From JAKAFX01 sp043196285 (lineage in GTDB: Archaea > Thermoplasmatota > Thermoplasmata > Thermoplasmatales > Thermoplasmataceae), in assembly GCA_043196285.1 (NCBI GenBank), contig JBBYJL010000025.1, positions 1-16,877 on the forward strand: 16,877 bases of DNA, read 5' to 3'. The notes below the pieces were generated by a model that saw nothing but the letters and a program-made list of their open reading frames with translations, did not search any database and had not been told where the DNA came from. This document shows positions 6,429 to 13,813 of the stretch, piece by piece (position 1 is the stretch's first letter; the number at the start of each line of letters is the position of its first letter). The position numbers and the translations under genes are program-made.

Positions 6429-7067
6429 ACTATTGATTGCGCCCTTTTGCATCAGAAGTTCTATTATCTGTACGTTCAACTGTACCGTATTCACATAGTA
6501 GGAACCAAATATGGGAAAATTTTCTACCTCATCTGACTTAATCATTCCATCAAGAAGGGTGCTTATATTTCCAGAGTTAACAAAAAAGCTATCGTTTGCG
6601 AACATGACTGATAGATTCTGGGATATTCTTGGAACCTGAATGAGAGCATCCTGAACCTGTATGTTCGGATCAAGACCTGATCCGGAGTAACTTACCATAT
6701 CATCCGTGATCTGTGAAACTGTTATGTTTGGATTCATTTGAAGGAATTTGCTGATGTATCCTTTCGTGATGTTCAATACCACAGGATTATCCAGTGAATA
6801 GCCATATGAACCTGATTGCGATAGATTGTAGTTTATCGAAGATGGTCTGGGTTGGAAGAAAATGGAAAGATTGAATGCTTCAGCAAGATAGTAAGACCCA
6901 TATACAGTACCATTGATTATAATGGGATTTCCTTCAGCCTGACCGGGGTCAATACTTTCAGTTATGACAGAAATTGCACTCGGAATCACAAATCCCACAA
7001 CTAGCATGATGACAAATATGAATACTGCTACTCTGGTAACACCTGTGAGAGACCTCCTGTTCACCAT
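6414..7067 (-). CDS. kdpC: Potassium-transporting ATPase subunit KdpC
   Basis: Stabilising, ATP-affinity-raising subunit of the KdpFABC K+ pump, anchored by one N-terminal membrane helix (about 11-32). The 217 residues show the family blocks GSYYLAEAF, FFQPRPSSINYN, a serine/glycine stretch ending in DNPVVLN, and VSYSGSGLDPNIQVQDALIQVPRI, the last being the most conserved part of KdpC. The outer domain contains several N-x-S/T sites, as expected for a domain outside the membrane in an archaeon. The protein is somewhat longer than the bacterial form (about 190). Its ATG overlaps the end of kdpB by seven bases (ATGGTGA), so the two are coupled. The 3' end overlaps the USP gene, leaving no space for a terminator between them. 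Confidence 0.95.
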   Translation of the reverse strand: MVNRRSLTGVTRVAVFIFVIMLVVGFVIPSAISVITESIDPGQAEGNPIIINGTVYGSYYLAEAFNLSIFFQPRPSSINYNLSQSGSYGYSLDNPVVLNITKGYISKFLQMNPNITVSQITDDMVSYSGSGLDPNIQVQDALIQVPRISQNLSVMFANDSFFVNSGNISTLLDGMIKSDEVENFPIFGSYYVNTVQLNVQIIELLMQKGAINSSFLD

Positions 7068-9073
7068 GTTACACCGCCTGCCAACAGAATCATGTAAATC
7101 AACTTGATTGCTATGAATGGTAATATTACACCGCCAAATCCATACAATCCTATATTTCTTTTCAGAATATCTGATACGCTGGCTGGTCTGAACGTTACAC
7201 CTCTCAACGCGAGTGGCAGAAGGGCCAATATGATTAGCGTGTTAAAAATCAGAGCGGAAGTAATTGCCAGAATCGGATTTGTCAGGTCAAGAATGTTTAT
7301 GTAGGAAAGAGATGAAAATGAAGCGAACATAGCAGGCAGGATCACAAAATATTTTGAGATATCGTTGGCGAAGCTAAAAGTAGTTAGAGCCCCCCTAGTA
7401 ATCAAGACCTGTTTACCGAGGAATATTACGTCGAGCAATTTTGTTGGATCGTTGTCCAGATCCACCATATTGGCCGCTTCCTTGGCCGCCTGAGTTCCAG
7501 AATTCATGGCAAGCCCCACGTCAGCTTTAGCGAGCGCAGGAGCGTCGTTGGTTCCATCCCCAACCATAGCAACCATTCTGCTCTTTTCCTTTTCCGACAG
7601 CACTACCTGATATTTATCCATGGGAGTGCTGTTTGCAACGTACTCATCAATTCCGCTTTCTAGGGATATCTGCTGTGCAGTTATTTCGTCGTCTCCTGTG
7701 CACATTATTGTTTTGATGTCCATTTTCTTAATGCTCTCGATCCTTTCACGGATGCCTGGCTTCAGCATGTCGGCAAGCTCTATGACTCCGATAAACTTTC
7801 CATTCTTCACAACAGGCAGGGCAGTTCCGCCACGTGATGAAATCTCCTTTGATATGCCTTCGATGTACTGATCCTTGACACCAAATTTCTTCTCCAGCGC
7901 GGATAGGGCTCCTTTAATTATCATGTCTTCACCCTTCTCTATTCCGCTGAATTTTGTCTCTGCAGAAAATGGAATGAAGGTATAATCGTCAATTTCGTCC
8001 TCATTGACCATTGCGCCCTCGCTTTTAGCCAGCTTGACTATTGAAAGTCCCTCCCTGGTCTTGTCCGGTATGGAAGCCATGAGACAGTACTGGACAAATT
8101 CATGGTAATCTACCCCTGGGGCCGGATAGAATTTCTTTGCATCACGATCACCAATTGTTATTGTACCCGTTTTATCTACAATAATGGTATCGATGTCTCC
8201 TGCGTTTTCGACAGCTTTTCCGCTCTTCGCCATAATGTTGTACCTTGAGATCCTGTTAATGGAAGCAATTCCAATAGCAGAAAGCAATGCCCCGATGGTA
8301 GTAGGAATAAGACATATAAGCAGAACTATGAGAATCATCAGATTCGGCCTTATTCCCATGAAATTTGAAAGTGGATAGAGAGATGCTGCGACTATCAGGA
8401 AGATGAGAGTAAGCCCAGCCAGGAAAGCTGTGAGTGCAATCTCGTTCGGAGTCTTTTCCCTGGTGGATTTGTTCACAAGATCGATCATTTTATCAATAAA
8501 TGTTTCTCCAGGATCGCTGGAAGCTTTTATCTTCAATCTATCTGTGGTTAGAGTAGTTGAGCCTGTTACGCTATCTCCAATTATCCTCAGAACTGGTCTG
8601 GATTCACCGGTGATGCTTGATTCACTGACGTACCCAGATCCCTCGATTACTTCACCGTCAGTTGGTATCTCTTCATTCTTCTCAACTACAAACACATCTC
8701 CCTTCCTTAGATCAGATGACCTTACATCCTCTACTGTCCCATCGTCCTTCAGTCTGTGCGCAATAGTTTCTTTTCTGAGCTTCTTCAGGGATGCCACAAT
8801 AGCTTTGCTCTTTCCCTCCGAGAGAGCATAGCTGAAGTTTGCGAACAGCAGTGTAAGAAAAAGAAGAATGATAACTGACATATAAAAGCCAGGGTAGTTG
8901 CCAGTCATGGGGAGACCAAATTCTGATGGTAAAATTACCATTACAATGGAAATCAGGAATGCAACTTCCGTGACAAACATTACCGGATTCCTGAGTTCTA
9001 CCAGAGGATTGAACTGCCTGAATGTCGTGACAGCAACAGATTTGATCTTTTCAGGATTTACGCTGAATTTCAC
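7061..9073 (-). CDS. kdpB: Potassium-transporting ATPase ATP-binding subunit KdpB
   Basis: The P-type ATPase subunit that powers K+ uptake. The 670 residues (usual about 680) show all catalytic elements: actuator motif TGES at 155-158, membrane helix 4 CLIPTTIGALLSAIG (254-268), phosphorylation site DKTGTIT with Asp300, the nucleotide-binding FIPFSAETKFSG, KGA, and the hinge VGDGTNDAPALAKADVG near residue 495, followed by MNSGTQAAKEAANMVDLD, which is diagnostic of KdpB. The serine of TGES, the site of inhibitory phosphorylation in E. coli KdpB, is kept. The ATG overlaps the kdpA stop by four bases. Membrane topology agrees with seven helices. Confidence 0.98.
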   Translation of the reverse strand: MKFSVNPEKIKSVAVTTFRQFNPLVELRNPVMFVTEVAFLISIVMVILPSEFGLPMTGNYPGFYMSVIILLFLTLLFANFSYALSEGKSKAIVASLKKLRKETIAHRLKDDGTVEDVRSSDLRKGDVFVVEKNEEIPTDGEVIEGSGYVSESSITGESRPVLRIIGDSVTGSTTLTTDRLKIKASSDPGETFIDKMIDLVNKSTREKTPNEIALTAFLAGLTLIFLIVAASLYPLSNFMGIRPNLMILIVLLICLIPTTIGALLSAIGIASINRISRYNIMAKSGKAVENAGDIDTIIVDKTGTITIGDRDAKKFYPAPGVDYHEFVQYCLMASIPDKTREGLSIVKLAKSEGAMVNEDEIDDYTFIPFSAETKFSGIEKGEDMIIKGALSALEKKFGVKDQYIEGISKEISSRGGTALPVVKNGKFIGVIELADMLKPGIRERIESIKKMDIKTIMCTGDDEITAQQISLESGIDEYVANSTPMDKYQVVLSEKEKSRMVAMVGDGTNDAPALAKADVGLAMNSGTQAAKEAANMVDLDNDPTKLLDVIFLGKQVLITRGALTTFSFANDISKYFVILPAMFASFSSLSYINILDLTNPILAITSALIFNTLIILALLPLALRGVTFRPASVSDILKRNIGLYGFGGVILPFIAIKLIYMILLAGGVTW

Positions 9074-10845
9074 AGCATCTCACCTACCACAAGTCCGAAG
9101 TCTCTGGCTATCGAAAGAAGTGGACCAAGCACCAGAACTGGGAAGAAAGACAGAAGACCTATAATAATCATTACGGAAAAAAGTGTTAAAGCAAAGGGAA
9201 ACGACCCTAGCCTCACCGCATTTTCTCCTTCAGCCTTAGGAGCCTTCGCCGAAAGAGATTGTGCGATTACGAGTTGAAAACCGATTATCAGGTATCTCCC
9301 AAGCAGCATTATTGCAGAATCCATGTAATTGAAGAATGCCTGATTGGTCAGGAACCCTCCAATCTCGGATCCGTTGTTTGAGGCAGAACTCACATATTCA
9401 TAAAGCAGTGAAGTTATTTTGTCCGGCTGTGGATTAGTGAATGTACCCATTGCAAATGAAGATGCAAGCGTCAGACCAAGGGGTATCATGACTATGAGGG
9501 GATGCGTAATCAGAGAAAGAGTTGAATATTTGATCTCTTTCGCCCCCAGCTTTATCCTCATAATTTCTGGAAGCCTCCCCACCATTAATGATGCAATGAA
9601 TGCAGTGAAGATAACAAATGTGAATATATTGAGAACCGATGTCCCTGCGCCACCAAGTGGATCGTTCATAAGCAGCGGGACTATGACGCCGAAGATACCC
9701 AATGGAGTATAAGATATTAGTGCCCCATTAGCAGCACCGGTTGACGTCATAGTGGCTCCAACGGCAAATATTGAAGACTGGGCTATTCCCAGAGACGTTT
9801 CTTTTCCGATCATATTGCCTGTGTATGTTATCCCCAGATTACTAAGAGCTGGAATTCCAACGTATTCTCCTATGAATGTTATAGCAGCTCCAAGTATGAA
9901 GAACGCCATTATGACGCCGAAGAGCATCTGGCCGAACTGTCTCTTCTCAAAGACCTTTCCCAAGGATATTATGGAACCAAGTGGAATAAGGATAAATGAC
10001 GTGAATTCAATCAGATTAGTAATCCAGTTTGGGTTCTCGAACGGGAACGCAGCATTTGCTCCATAGAATCCGCCACCGTTAGTTCCAAGGTTCTTGATTG
10101 ACTCCCAAGAAGCAACGGATCCGAGTGGAATCGGTACGGTGGAACCTGAAAAGAAAGGATGTACATTCATGAAGGATAACGTGGTCTCAGGAATTCCCAG
10201 TAATATTAGGAGCACAGTTATGAGAATTGAAAGTGGGAGGAACAACTCAAATATCGAGACGAGAAAATCATGATAGAAGTTGCCCAGATGCCCCTTTTCC
10301 GTAAGTATTCCACGGACAAAAGCCATTGAAGCTGCAAAACCTGTAGCAGGGGCAAGATACATAAGCCCGATGAGGACAAAAGTCTGGCTGAAATATGTTA
10401 GTCTCATAGGGTCAGAATAATGCTGTAAATTGGTGTTTGTAAGAAAGCTCACAACTGTATTCACTGTCAGTGACAGATTCATACCGACAGGAGAATGATT
10501 GAACGGAATCATATTCTCAAAATACAGGAAAAGAAACGCAATCACGCCGGCTATTATGTTAAAAATCAACAGGCTTTTGAAGTATTCCCTGAACTTCATT
10601 TCCTTCCTGGAATCTTCCCCTATGAGTTTTTCAAAAAAATTCACGAATTTGTCGCTGTATCTTGATATTGATGTCTTTTCCCCTCTGTAAATCTTAGCAA
10701 TATGATCTGATATCAGGTATGCAAAAAGGCTGGCAACAGCAAGATAGATGAGTATTATGATAAAACCAGACAATGCTCTGTCATTAAGAAACAGGTTTAT
10801 CCAGAAAGAAGAACTGTGATTAATGTTTGGTACGAGATAGGTCAC
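9070..10845 (-). CDS. kdpA: Potassium-transporting ATPase K+-binding subunit KdpA
   Basis: The channel-like subunit that selects K+, related to Trk/Ktr transporters. The 591-residue, about ten-helix protein has the four selectivity-filter regions: TVVSFLTNTNLQHYSD, TGFAASMAFVRG, NLGTNGGGFYGANAAFPFENP and TSTGAANGALISYTPLG. It is some 30 residues longer than E. coli KdpA (557), mainly at the N terminus and in the loop with KIYRGEKTSISRYSDKF. The GTG start at 10845 overlaps the kdpF stop as GTGA, so ribosomes finishing kdpF can restart here; this contact supports the GTG start. Confidence 0.97.
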   Translation of the reverse strand: MTYLVPNINHSSSFWINLFLNDRALSGFIIILIYLAVASLFAYLISDHIAKIYRGEKTSISRYSDKFVNFFEKLIGEDSRKEMKFREYFKSLLIFNIIAGVIAFLFLYFENMIPFNHSPVGMNLSLTVNTVVSFLTNTNLQHYSDPMRLTYFSQTFVLIGLMYLAPATGFAASMAFVRGILTEKGHLGNFYHDFLVSIFELFLPLSILITVLLILLGIPETTLSFMNVHPFFSGSTVPIPLGSVASWESIKNLGTNGGGFYGANAAFPFENPNWITNLIEFTSFILIPLGSIISLGKVFEKRQFGQMLFGVIMAFFILGAAITFIGEYVGIPALSNLGITYTGNMIGKETSLGIAQSSIFAVGATMTSTGAANGALISYTPLGIFGVIVPLLMNDPLGGAGTSVLNIFTFVIFTAFIASLMVGRLPEIMRIKLGAKEIKYSTLSLITHPLIVMIPLGLTLASSFAMGTFTNPQPDKITSLLYEYVSSASNNGSEIGGFLTNQAFFNYMDSAIMLLGRYLIIGFQLVIAQSLSAKAPKAEGENAVRLGSFPFALTLFSVMIIIGLLSFFPVLVLGPLLSIARDFGLVVGEML

Positions 10846-10931
10846 AGCTTTTCAGCCTCCATTATAGTATAGAAGAGGTACAATGCAATCAGAAAAGTTA
10901 TCACCCCTATCACTATTATACCTGCACTCAT
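10842..10931 (-). CDS. kdpF: KdpF, 29-residue membrane peptide of the Kdp ATPase
   Basis: A 29-codon gene reading MSAGIIVIGVITFLIALYLF at its start, then YTIMEAEKL. It is one membrane helix with the same length and end pattern (YxxxxAE) as bacterial KdpF, the small subunit that stabilises KdpFABC at the contact between KdpA and KdpB. The first gene of the operon, it ends in TGA overlapping the kdpA GTG by four bases. An AAAGGAG Shine-Dalgarno stretch (10936-10942) lies five bases before the ATG, a contrast to the leaderless starts around it. It is easily lost in annotation because of its length. Confidence 0.9.
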   Translation of the reverse strand: MSAGIIVIGVITFLIALYLFYTIMEAEKL

Positions 10932-10935
10932 GTTT

Positions 10936-10984
10936 CTCCTTTCCATATCATACAATTATTTAATAATACGCAACGAATTTAAAT
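10936..10984 (-). promoter_or_regulatory. kdp operon promoter and Shine-Dalgarno site
   Basis: ATTTAAAT at 10977-10984 is a box A about 50 bases before the kdpF ATG; it would start an mRNA with a leader of about 24 bases that includes the AAAGGAG site (10936-10942). A second A/T stretch near 10957-10969 is an alternative. The whole space between the elp3 stop and kdpF is 71 bases, so any Kdp operator should be here; I see no clear repeat in it. Confidence 0.45.
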
Positions 10985-11002
10985 AGTGCTCCCCTTTCGG
11001 TT

Positions 11003-12562
11003 TTAGTTCAAACCCTTAAACATATAAGGACCTTTTCTCTCATAACCGAGTTTCCTGAAATATTCCCTGACCCCTATTCCACTTATCACAAGAATCCCAT
11101 TTCTGCCAAATTCATCCTTTGTAATGGATTCGGCTTCGCCTATGAGTTTTCTGCCAATACCCTTATGTTGCCATTCAGAGCTTTCTTCACCTATGGGTAC
11201 TACCTCACCAAAAACTTTCACTTCCCTTATTATGGAATTGCCCGTTATTTCCTGTCTGTGTGCGTATTCTGAAGGGATTCTCAGTCTCAAAAACCCTGCA
11301 ATGTAGCCATCCTCCGTCTCGTAGGAAAGAAAGATCTCTTTGCCAAAGCCTGCATCATAATCATTACGCTTGAGCAAGATTGGTTGATCTTTCTCTATTT
11401 TGAAAATTTCTCTGGATCTTATCTCCCTGCTGACAATGTTGCGTTCCCTGAGATTGTCCTCGATCAAATTTCTTATATCACTTCTTTTGACTCCAGCCTC
11501 TATGAATTTCACCGGGATATCCCTCTGTATTCTCTGGATTCTGATCCAGGGAGGGATTTTTTGCATATAATATGTGAGAAGTTCTATAATGGATTCTGTG
11601 TCGGGAGGCACATATTTCCCCATTTTCCAGAGTTTGTACAGGGATGTCCCTTTTACCACAAGCGTTGGATAGATTTTTAGCATATCAGGCCTGAAATTCT
11701 GGTCTTCAATCATCAGATCAAAGCTTCTCTTGTCCTCCTCCATTGAAGATCCGTACATGCCTGGCATAAGATGATATACAATTTTTATTCCAGCGTCCCT
11801 CGAAAGCCTTGTAGATTTTACAATTTCATTAATGCCATGTCCACGATTGTTCAGTCTCAGTATATTTTCTGACAACACCTGAACACCAAGTTCCACCTTC
11901 GTTGTTCCGTAATCGAGTGAGGTGTCTATTTCATTCTCCATGTACCAGTCGGGTTTGGTTTCCACTGTCAAACCTATGCATCTTCTCTTTGCTTTTTCGT
12001 TGTAAAGAATCGATTCTTCAAGGCTTCTGGATTCAAAGCCATTCATGGCATCAATACATCCCTTTATGAAATATCTCTGATAAGAATCGGGCCTGGCAGT
12101 AAATGTACCACCCATTATGATCAGGTCAACTTTCGAAGTATCGTGACCTATTGTCTCCAGCTGCTTCAGCCTGTTGAAAACTTCGTCATAAGGAATGTAG
12201 TTGTTGTCTCTTCCCCTCAACGCAGCGGGTTCGTAGCCAGTATATGCCTGGGGAGAATTGTTGTCTATCCCACCTGGACAATAGATACATTTTCCATGAG
12301 GGCATGAATCCGGAGAGGTCATGGCCGCTACTACTGCTACCCCGGACACAGTCCTTGTCCTCTTTATTCTGAGTAACTTTTTCTCATCATGATTAAACTT
12401 TCCAAGATTCAGGATTTCTGAGTCACCAGGGATAGAAAGCAGTGAATACTTTTTGGAAAGTCTCATTTTCTCACGCTGCAGATCTTCCTTGGACTTTATC
12501 TTCCCGTTCCTGATTTCCTGAAGGATTTCAGAGAAGAAATCAGTCGAATTGCTTTCGATCAT
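11003..12562 (-). CDS. elp3: Elp3-type tRNA uridine(34) acetyltransferase, radical SAM
   Basis: Archaeal stand-alone Elp3 forms the carboxymethyl group at C5 of wobble uridine (cm5U34) from acetyl-CoA. The 519 residues contain the N-terminal tRNA-binding part, the radical-SAM [4Fe-4S] site CPHGKCIYC (Cys87-x4-Cys92-x2-Cys95), the barrel with IMGGTFTARP, GLTVETKPD, ELGVQVLSE and KIYPTLVVKGT, zinc-site-like segments, and a C-terminal GNAT domain (about 380-519) with VVPIGEESSEWQHKGIGRKL as acetyl-CoA loop and YFRKLGYERKGPYM at the end. Length agrees with other archaeal Elp3 proteins. The ATG at 12562 has a box A, TTAATTAA, centred 27 bases upstream. It is divergent from the adenosine kinase gene and close to a tRNA gene. 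Confidence 0.96.
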   Translation of the reverse strand: MIESNSTDFFSEILQEIRNGKIKSKEDLQREKMRLSKKYSLLSIPGDSEILNLGKFNHDEKKLLRIKRTRTVSGVAVVAAMTSPDSCPHGKCIYCPGGIDNNSPQAYTGYEPAALRGRDNNYIPYDEVFNRLKQLETIGHDTSKVDLIIMGGTFTARPDSYQRYFIKGCIDAMNGFESRSLEESILYNEKAKRRCIGLTVETKPDWYMENEIDTSLDYGTTKVELGVQVLSENILRLNNRGHGINEIVKSTRLSRDAGIKIVYHLMPGMYGSSMEEDKRSFDLMIEDQNFRPDMLKIYPTLVVKGTSLYKLWKMGKYVPPDTESIIELLTYYMQKIPPWIRIQRIQRDIPVKFIEAGVKRSDIRNLIEDNLRERNIVSREIRSREIFKIEKDQPILLKRNDYDAGFGKEIFLSYETEDGYIAGFLRLRIPSEYAHRQEITGNSIIREVKVFGEVVPIGEESSEWQHKGIGRKLIGEAESITKDEFGRNGILVISGIGVREYFRKLGYERKGPYMFKGLN

Positions 12563-12585
12563 TTTTCATGGTAGAATATTTACGG

Positions 12586-12593
12586 TTAATTAA
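12586..12593 (-). promoter_or_regulatory. Box A of elp3
   Basis: TTAATTAA, centred 27 bases before the elp3 ATG, predicting a leaderless mRNA. Confidence 0.5.
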
Positions 12594-12613
12594 ACTGCTC
12601 TGTATTGAGGCAG

Positions 12614-12620
12614 TTTATTA
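12614..12620 (+). promoter_or_regulatory. Box A of the adenosine kinase gene
   Basis: TTTATTA, centred 29 bases before the ATG at 12646. It argues against the in-frame ATG at 12568, which lies upstream of it and would add 26 residues absent from the family. Confidence 0.45.
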
Positions 12621-12645
12621 TTCTGATCCAACATATAAGGTAATT

Positions 12646-13134
12646 ATGAATATTGATGAGGTAGATCTGGTATTCCCAGATGACTGCAATGTAGTGCTTG
12701 GATATTCCCACTTCATTAAAACTATAGAGGACCTGGCTGAGATAGTCACCACGAGTGTACCCCAGTGTGAATTTGGCATTGGGTTTTCTGAGGCTTCCGG
12801 CAAGAGACTTATCAGAACAGAAGGTAATTCTGATGAATTAATAACCTTGGCATCTGAGAATCTGAAAAGGATAGCATCTGGACATACATTTCTTATTATT
12901 CTTAGGAGGGCATATCCCATAAATGTACTCAACGCAGTCAAGTTGTGTCAGGAAGTGGGATATGTAATGGCGGCTACATCCAATCCTCTTACTGTGCTTG
13001 TTGCAAGAAACAGGAGAGGAGGGGGGATCATTGGAGTTATAGATGGTTATTCCCCCCTTGGTGTTGAGGACAAAGCCAGTAGATCCGAGAGAATTAATTT
13101 CCTGCGTAACATAGGCTACAAAAAGGGCCCGTAG
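12646..13134 (+). CDS. Adenosine-specific kinase (COG1839, DUF355 family)
   Basis: A small archaeal/thermophile protein family annotated as adenosine-specific kinase; the cellular role is little studied. The 162 residues match the family through their length: CNVVLGYSHFIKTIEDL, FGIGFSEASGKRLIRTEGN, ASGHTFLIILRRAYPINVLNA, and VMAATSNPLTVLVARNRRGGGIIGVIDG with the trailing YSPLGVE. The ATG at 12646 is chosen because it gives the family N terminus and has a box A upstream; an earlier in-frame ATG at 12568 adds residues rich in Leu/Tyr that have no counterpart. The last codons (Gly-Pro-stop, GGC CCG TAG) are the first bases of tRNA-Arg, a ten-base same-strand overlap. Confidence 0.9.
   Translation: MNIDEVDLVFPDDCNVVLGYSHFIKTIEDLAEIVTTSVPQCEFGIGFSEASGKRLIRTEGNSDELITLASENLKRIASGHTFLIILRRAYPINVLNAVKLCQEVGYVMAATSNPLTVLVARNRRGGGIIGVIDGYSPLGVEDKASRSERINFLRNIGYKKGP
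13094..13099 (+). promoter_or_regulatory. Possible box A of tRNA-Arg inside the kinase coding region
   Basis: TTAATT centred about 28 bases before the tRNA, within the codons for Ile-Asn-Phe near the end of the kinase. It would let the tRNA be transcribed without the upstream gene. Confidence 0.35.
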
Positions 13135-13197
13135 TGTAACGGATCATCACATAGGCCTCCGGAGCCTATAATCCGGGTTCGAATCCCGGCGGGTCCG
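13125..13197 (+). tRNA. tRNA-Arg (CCG anticodon)
   Basis: A complete 73-base cloverleaf without intron. Acceptor GGGCCCG pairs with CGGGTCC (one G-U pair) with G as discriminator; a three-pair D stem GTG/CAC; anticodon stem TAGGC/GCCTA around the loop CTCCGGA, giving anticodon CCG for codon CGG; a four-base variable loop; T stem CCGGG/CCCGG with loop TTCGAAT. No CCA is encoded. The first ten bases are shared with the stop end of the upstream kinase gene. CGG is rare in the genes of this window, which mostly use AGA and AGG for arginine. Confidence 0.97.
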
Positions 13198-13481
13198 CTT
13201 TACATTCGTCTTAATGACTGCATAAACACAAATGTGGTTATCAGATATTTTTAACATTCCATTCAATTTCTGGCTTGGATGGTCAGTTGAACTTTTTCAT
13301 GCTCCAAATATTGCTATCCTCTTTGGGTGAATTTAGGAGTTCTAAGTATAGGACGGTTAGATTCTCATTCACAATGAGTTAAAAGAGTTTAGGCAAATCA
13401 TATTCAGAATCTCACTGATCCACTTTAAATTTCAAGAGAAGTTTCATACATGAGATGATTAATGCAGCAACTTAATAGAAA
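13198..13481. other. Gene-free stretch after tRNA-Arg
   Basis: No start codon with box A and no recognisable protein frame is seen here. A short minus-strand run without a start, reading LTVLYLELLNSPKEDSNIWS, could be a decayed coding remnant but is too short to assign. A five-T run at 13249-13253 may contribute to ending the tRNA transcript. Confidence 0.3.
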
Positions 13482-13497
13482 TATTTATTAATAAATA
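13482..13497 (+). promoter_or_regulatory. Palindromic box A of the small zinc-finger gene
   Basis: TATTTATTAATAAATA is a perfect 16-base palindrome centred 23-24 bases before the ATG at 13513, in the place of a box A for a leaderless mRNA. Its symmetry could allow bidirectional use or regulator binding. Confidence 0.55.
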
Positions 13498-13512
13498 CTT
13501 ACTACAAAAAAT

Positions 13513-13665
13513 ATGTCTTTCTGGCGAAAGGAGCATCTTGGAGAGAATGGAATACCAATACACTGCTGCGACAAGCATAATTTTAGAACTTCCAATCCTC
13601 AAGAGATACTTGAACACGAAAAGATTCATGCAATAGAAGAGTCGGGCAGCCCCGAGGAGATCTAG
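13513..13665 (+). CDS. 50-residue zinc-finger-like protein
   Basis: A short frame from ATG 13513 to TAG encoding MSFWRKEHLGENGIPIHCCD followed by KHNFRTSNPQEILEHEKIHA and an acidic tail. From Cys19 the spacing is C-x2-H-x12-H-x3-H (Cys19, His22, His35, His39), the exact spacing of a classical C2H2 finger but with His in place of the second Cys; Cys18 is an alternative ligand. Phe24 and Leu33 could supply the hydrophobic core. Small single-finger proteins of this sort are common in archaea and usually bind nucleic acids. A strong box A upstream and the lack of overlap with other genes support a real gene. The next gene, a hemerythrin-like protein, has its own promoter. Function is unknown. Confidence 0.7.
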   Translation: MSFWRKEHLGENGIPIHCCDKHNFRTSNPQEILEHEKIHAIEESGSPEEI

Positions 13666-13778
13666 TTCTGAGGATTGTGTATCTTCCCCCTTATCTGCTT
13701 CCTCATGTTATTTCTAATTGCATAAACTGCTACTGACATTTACTTTCCAATAATTGCATCTGTCTCTCAATTGAACTA

Positions 13779-13786
13779 TTTTTATA
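13779..13786 (+). promoter_or_regulatory. Box A of the hemerythrin-like gene
   Basis: TTTTTATA, centred about 31 bases before ATG 13814 but only about 10 before ATG 13793. It therefore selects 13814 as the translated start with an almost leaderless mRNA. Confidence 0.5.
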
Positions 13787-13813
13787 GCACCGATGCGATC
13801 TTATATCTGGCAT

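Noticed and set aside
8403..8831. Plus-strand open frame of 142 codons inside kdpB
   Set aside because: Shadow of kdpB, whose sequence is conserved codon by codon on the minus strand.
12568..12645. Earlier in-frame ATG for the adenosine kinase
   Set aside because: It adds 26 residues not seen in the family and lies upstream of the box A at 12614-12620.
13300..13395. Minus-strand run of about 30 codons that looked like a transposase tail
   Set aside because: Too short, no start codon, and no conserved motif that identifies a family.
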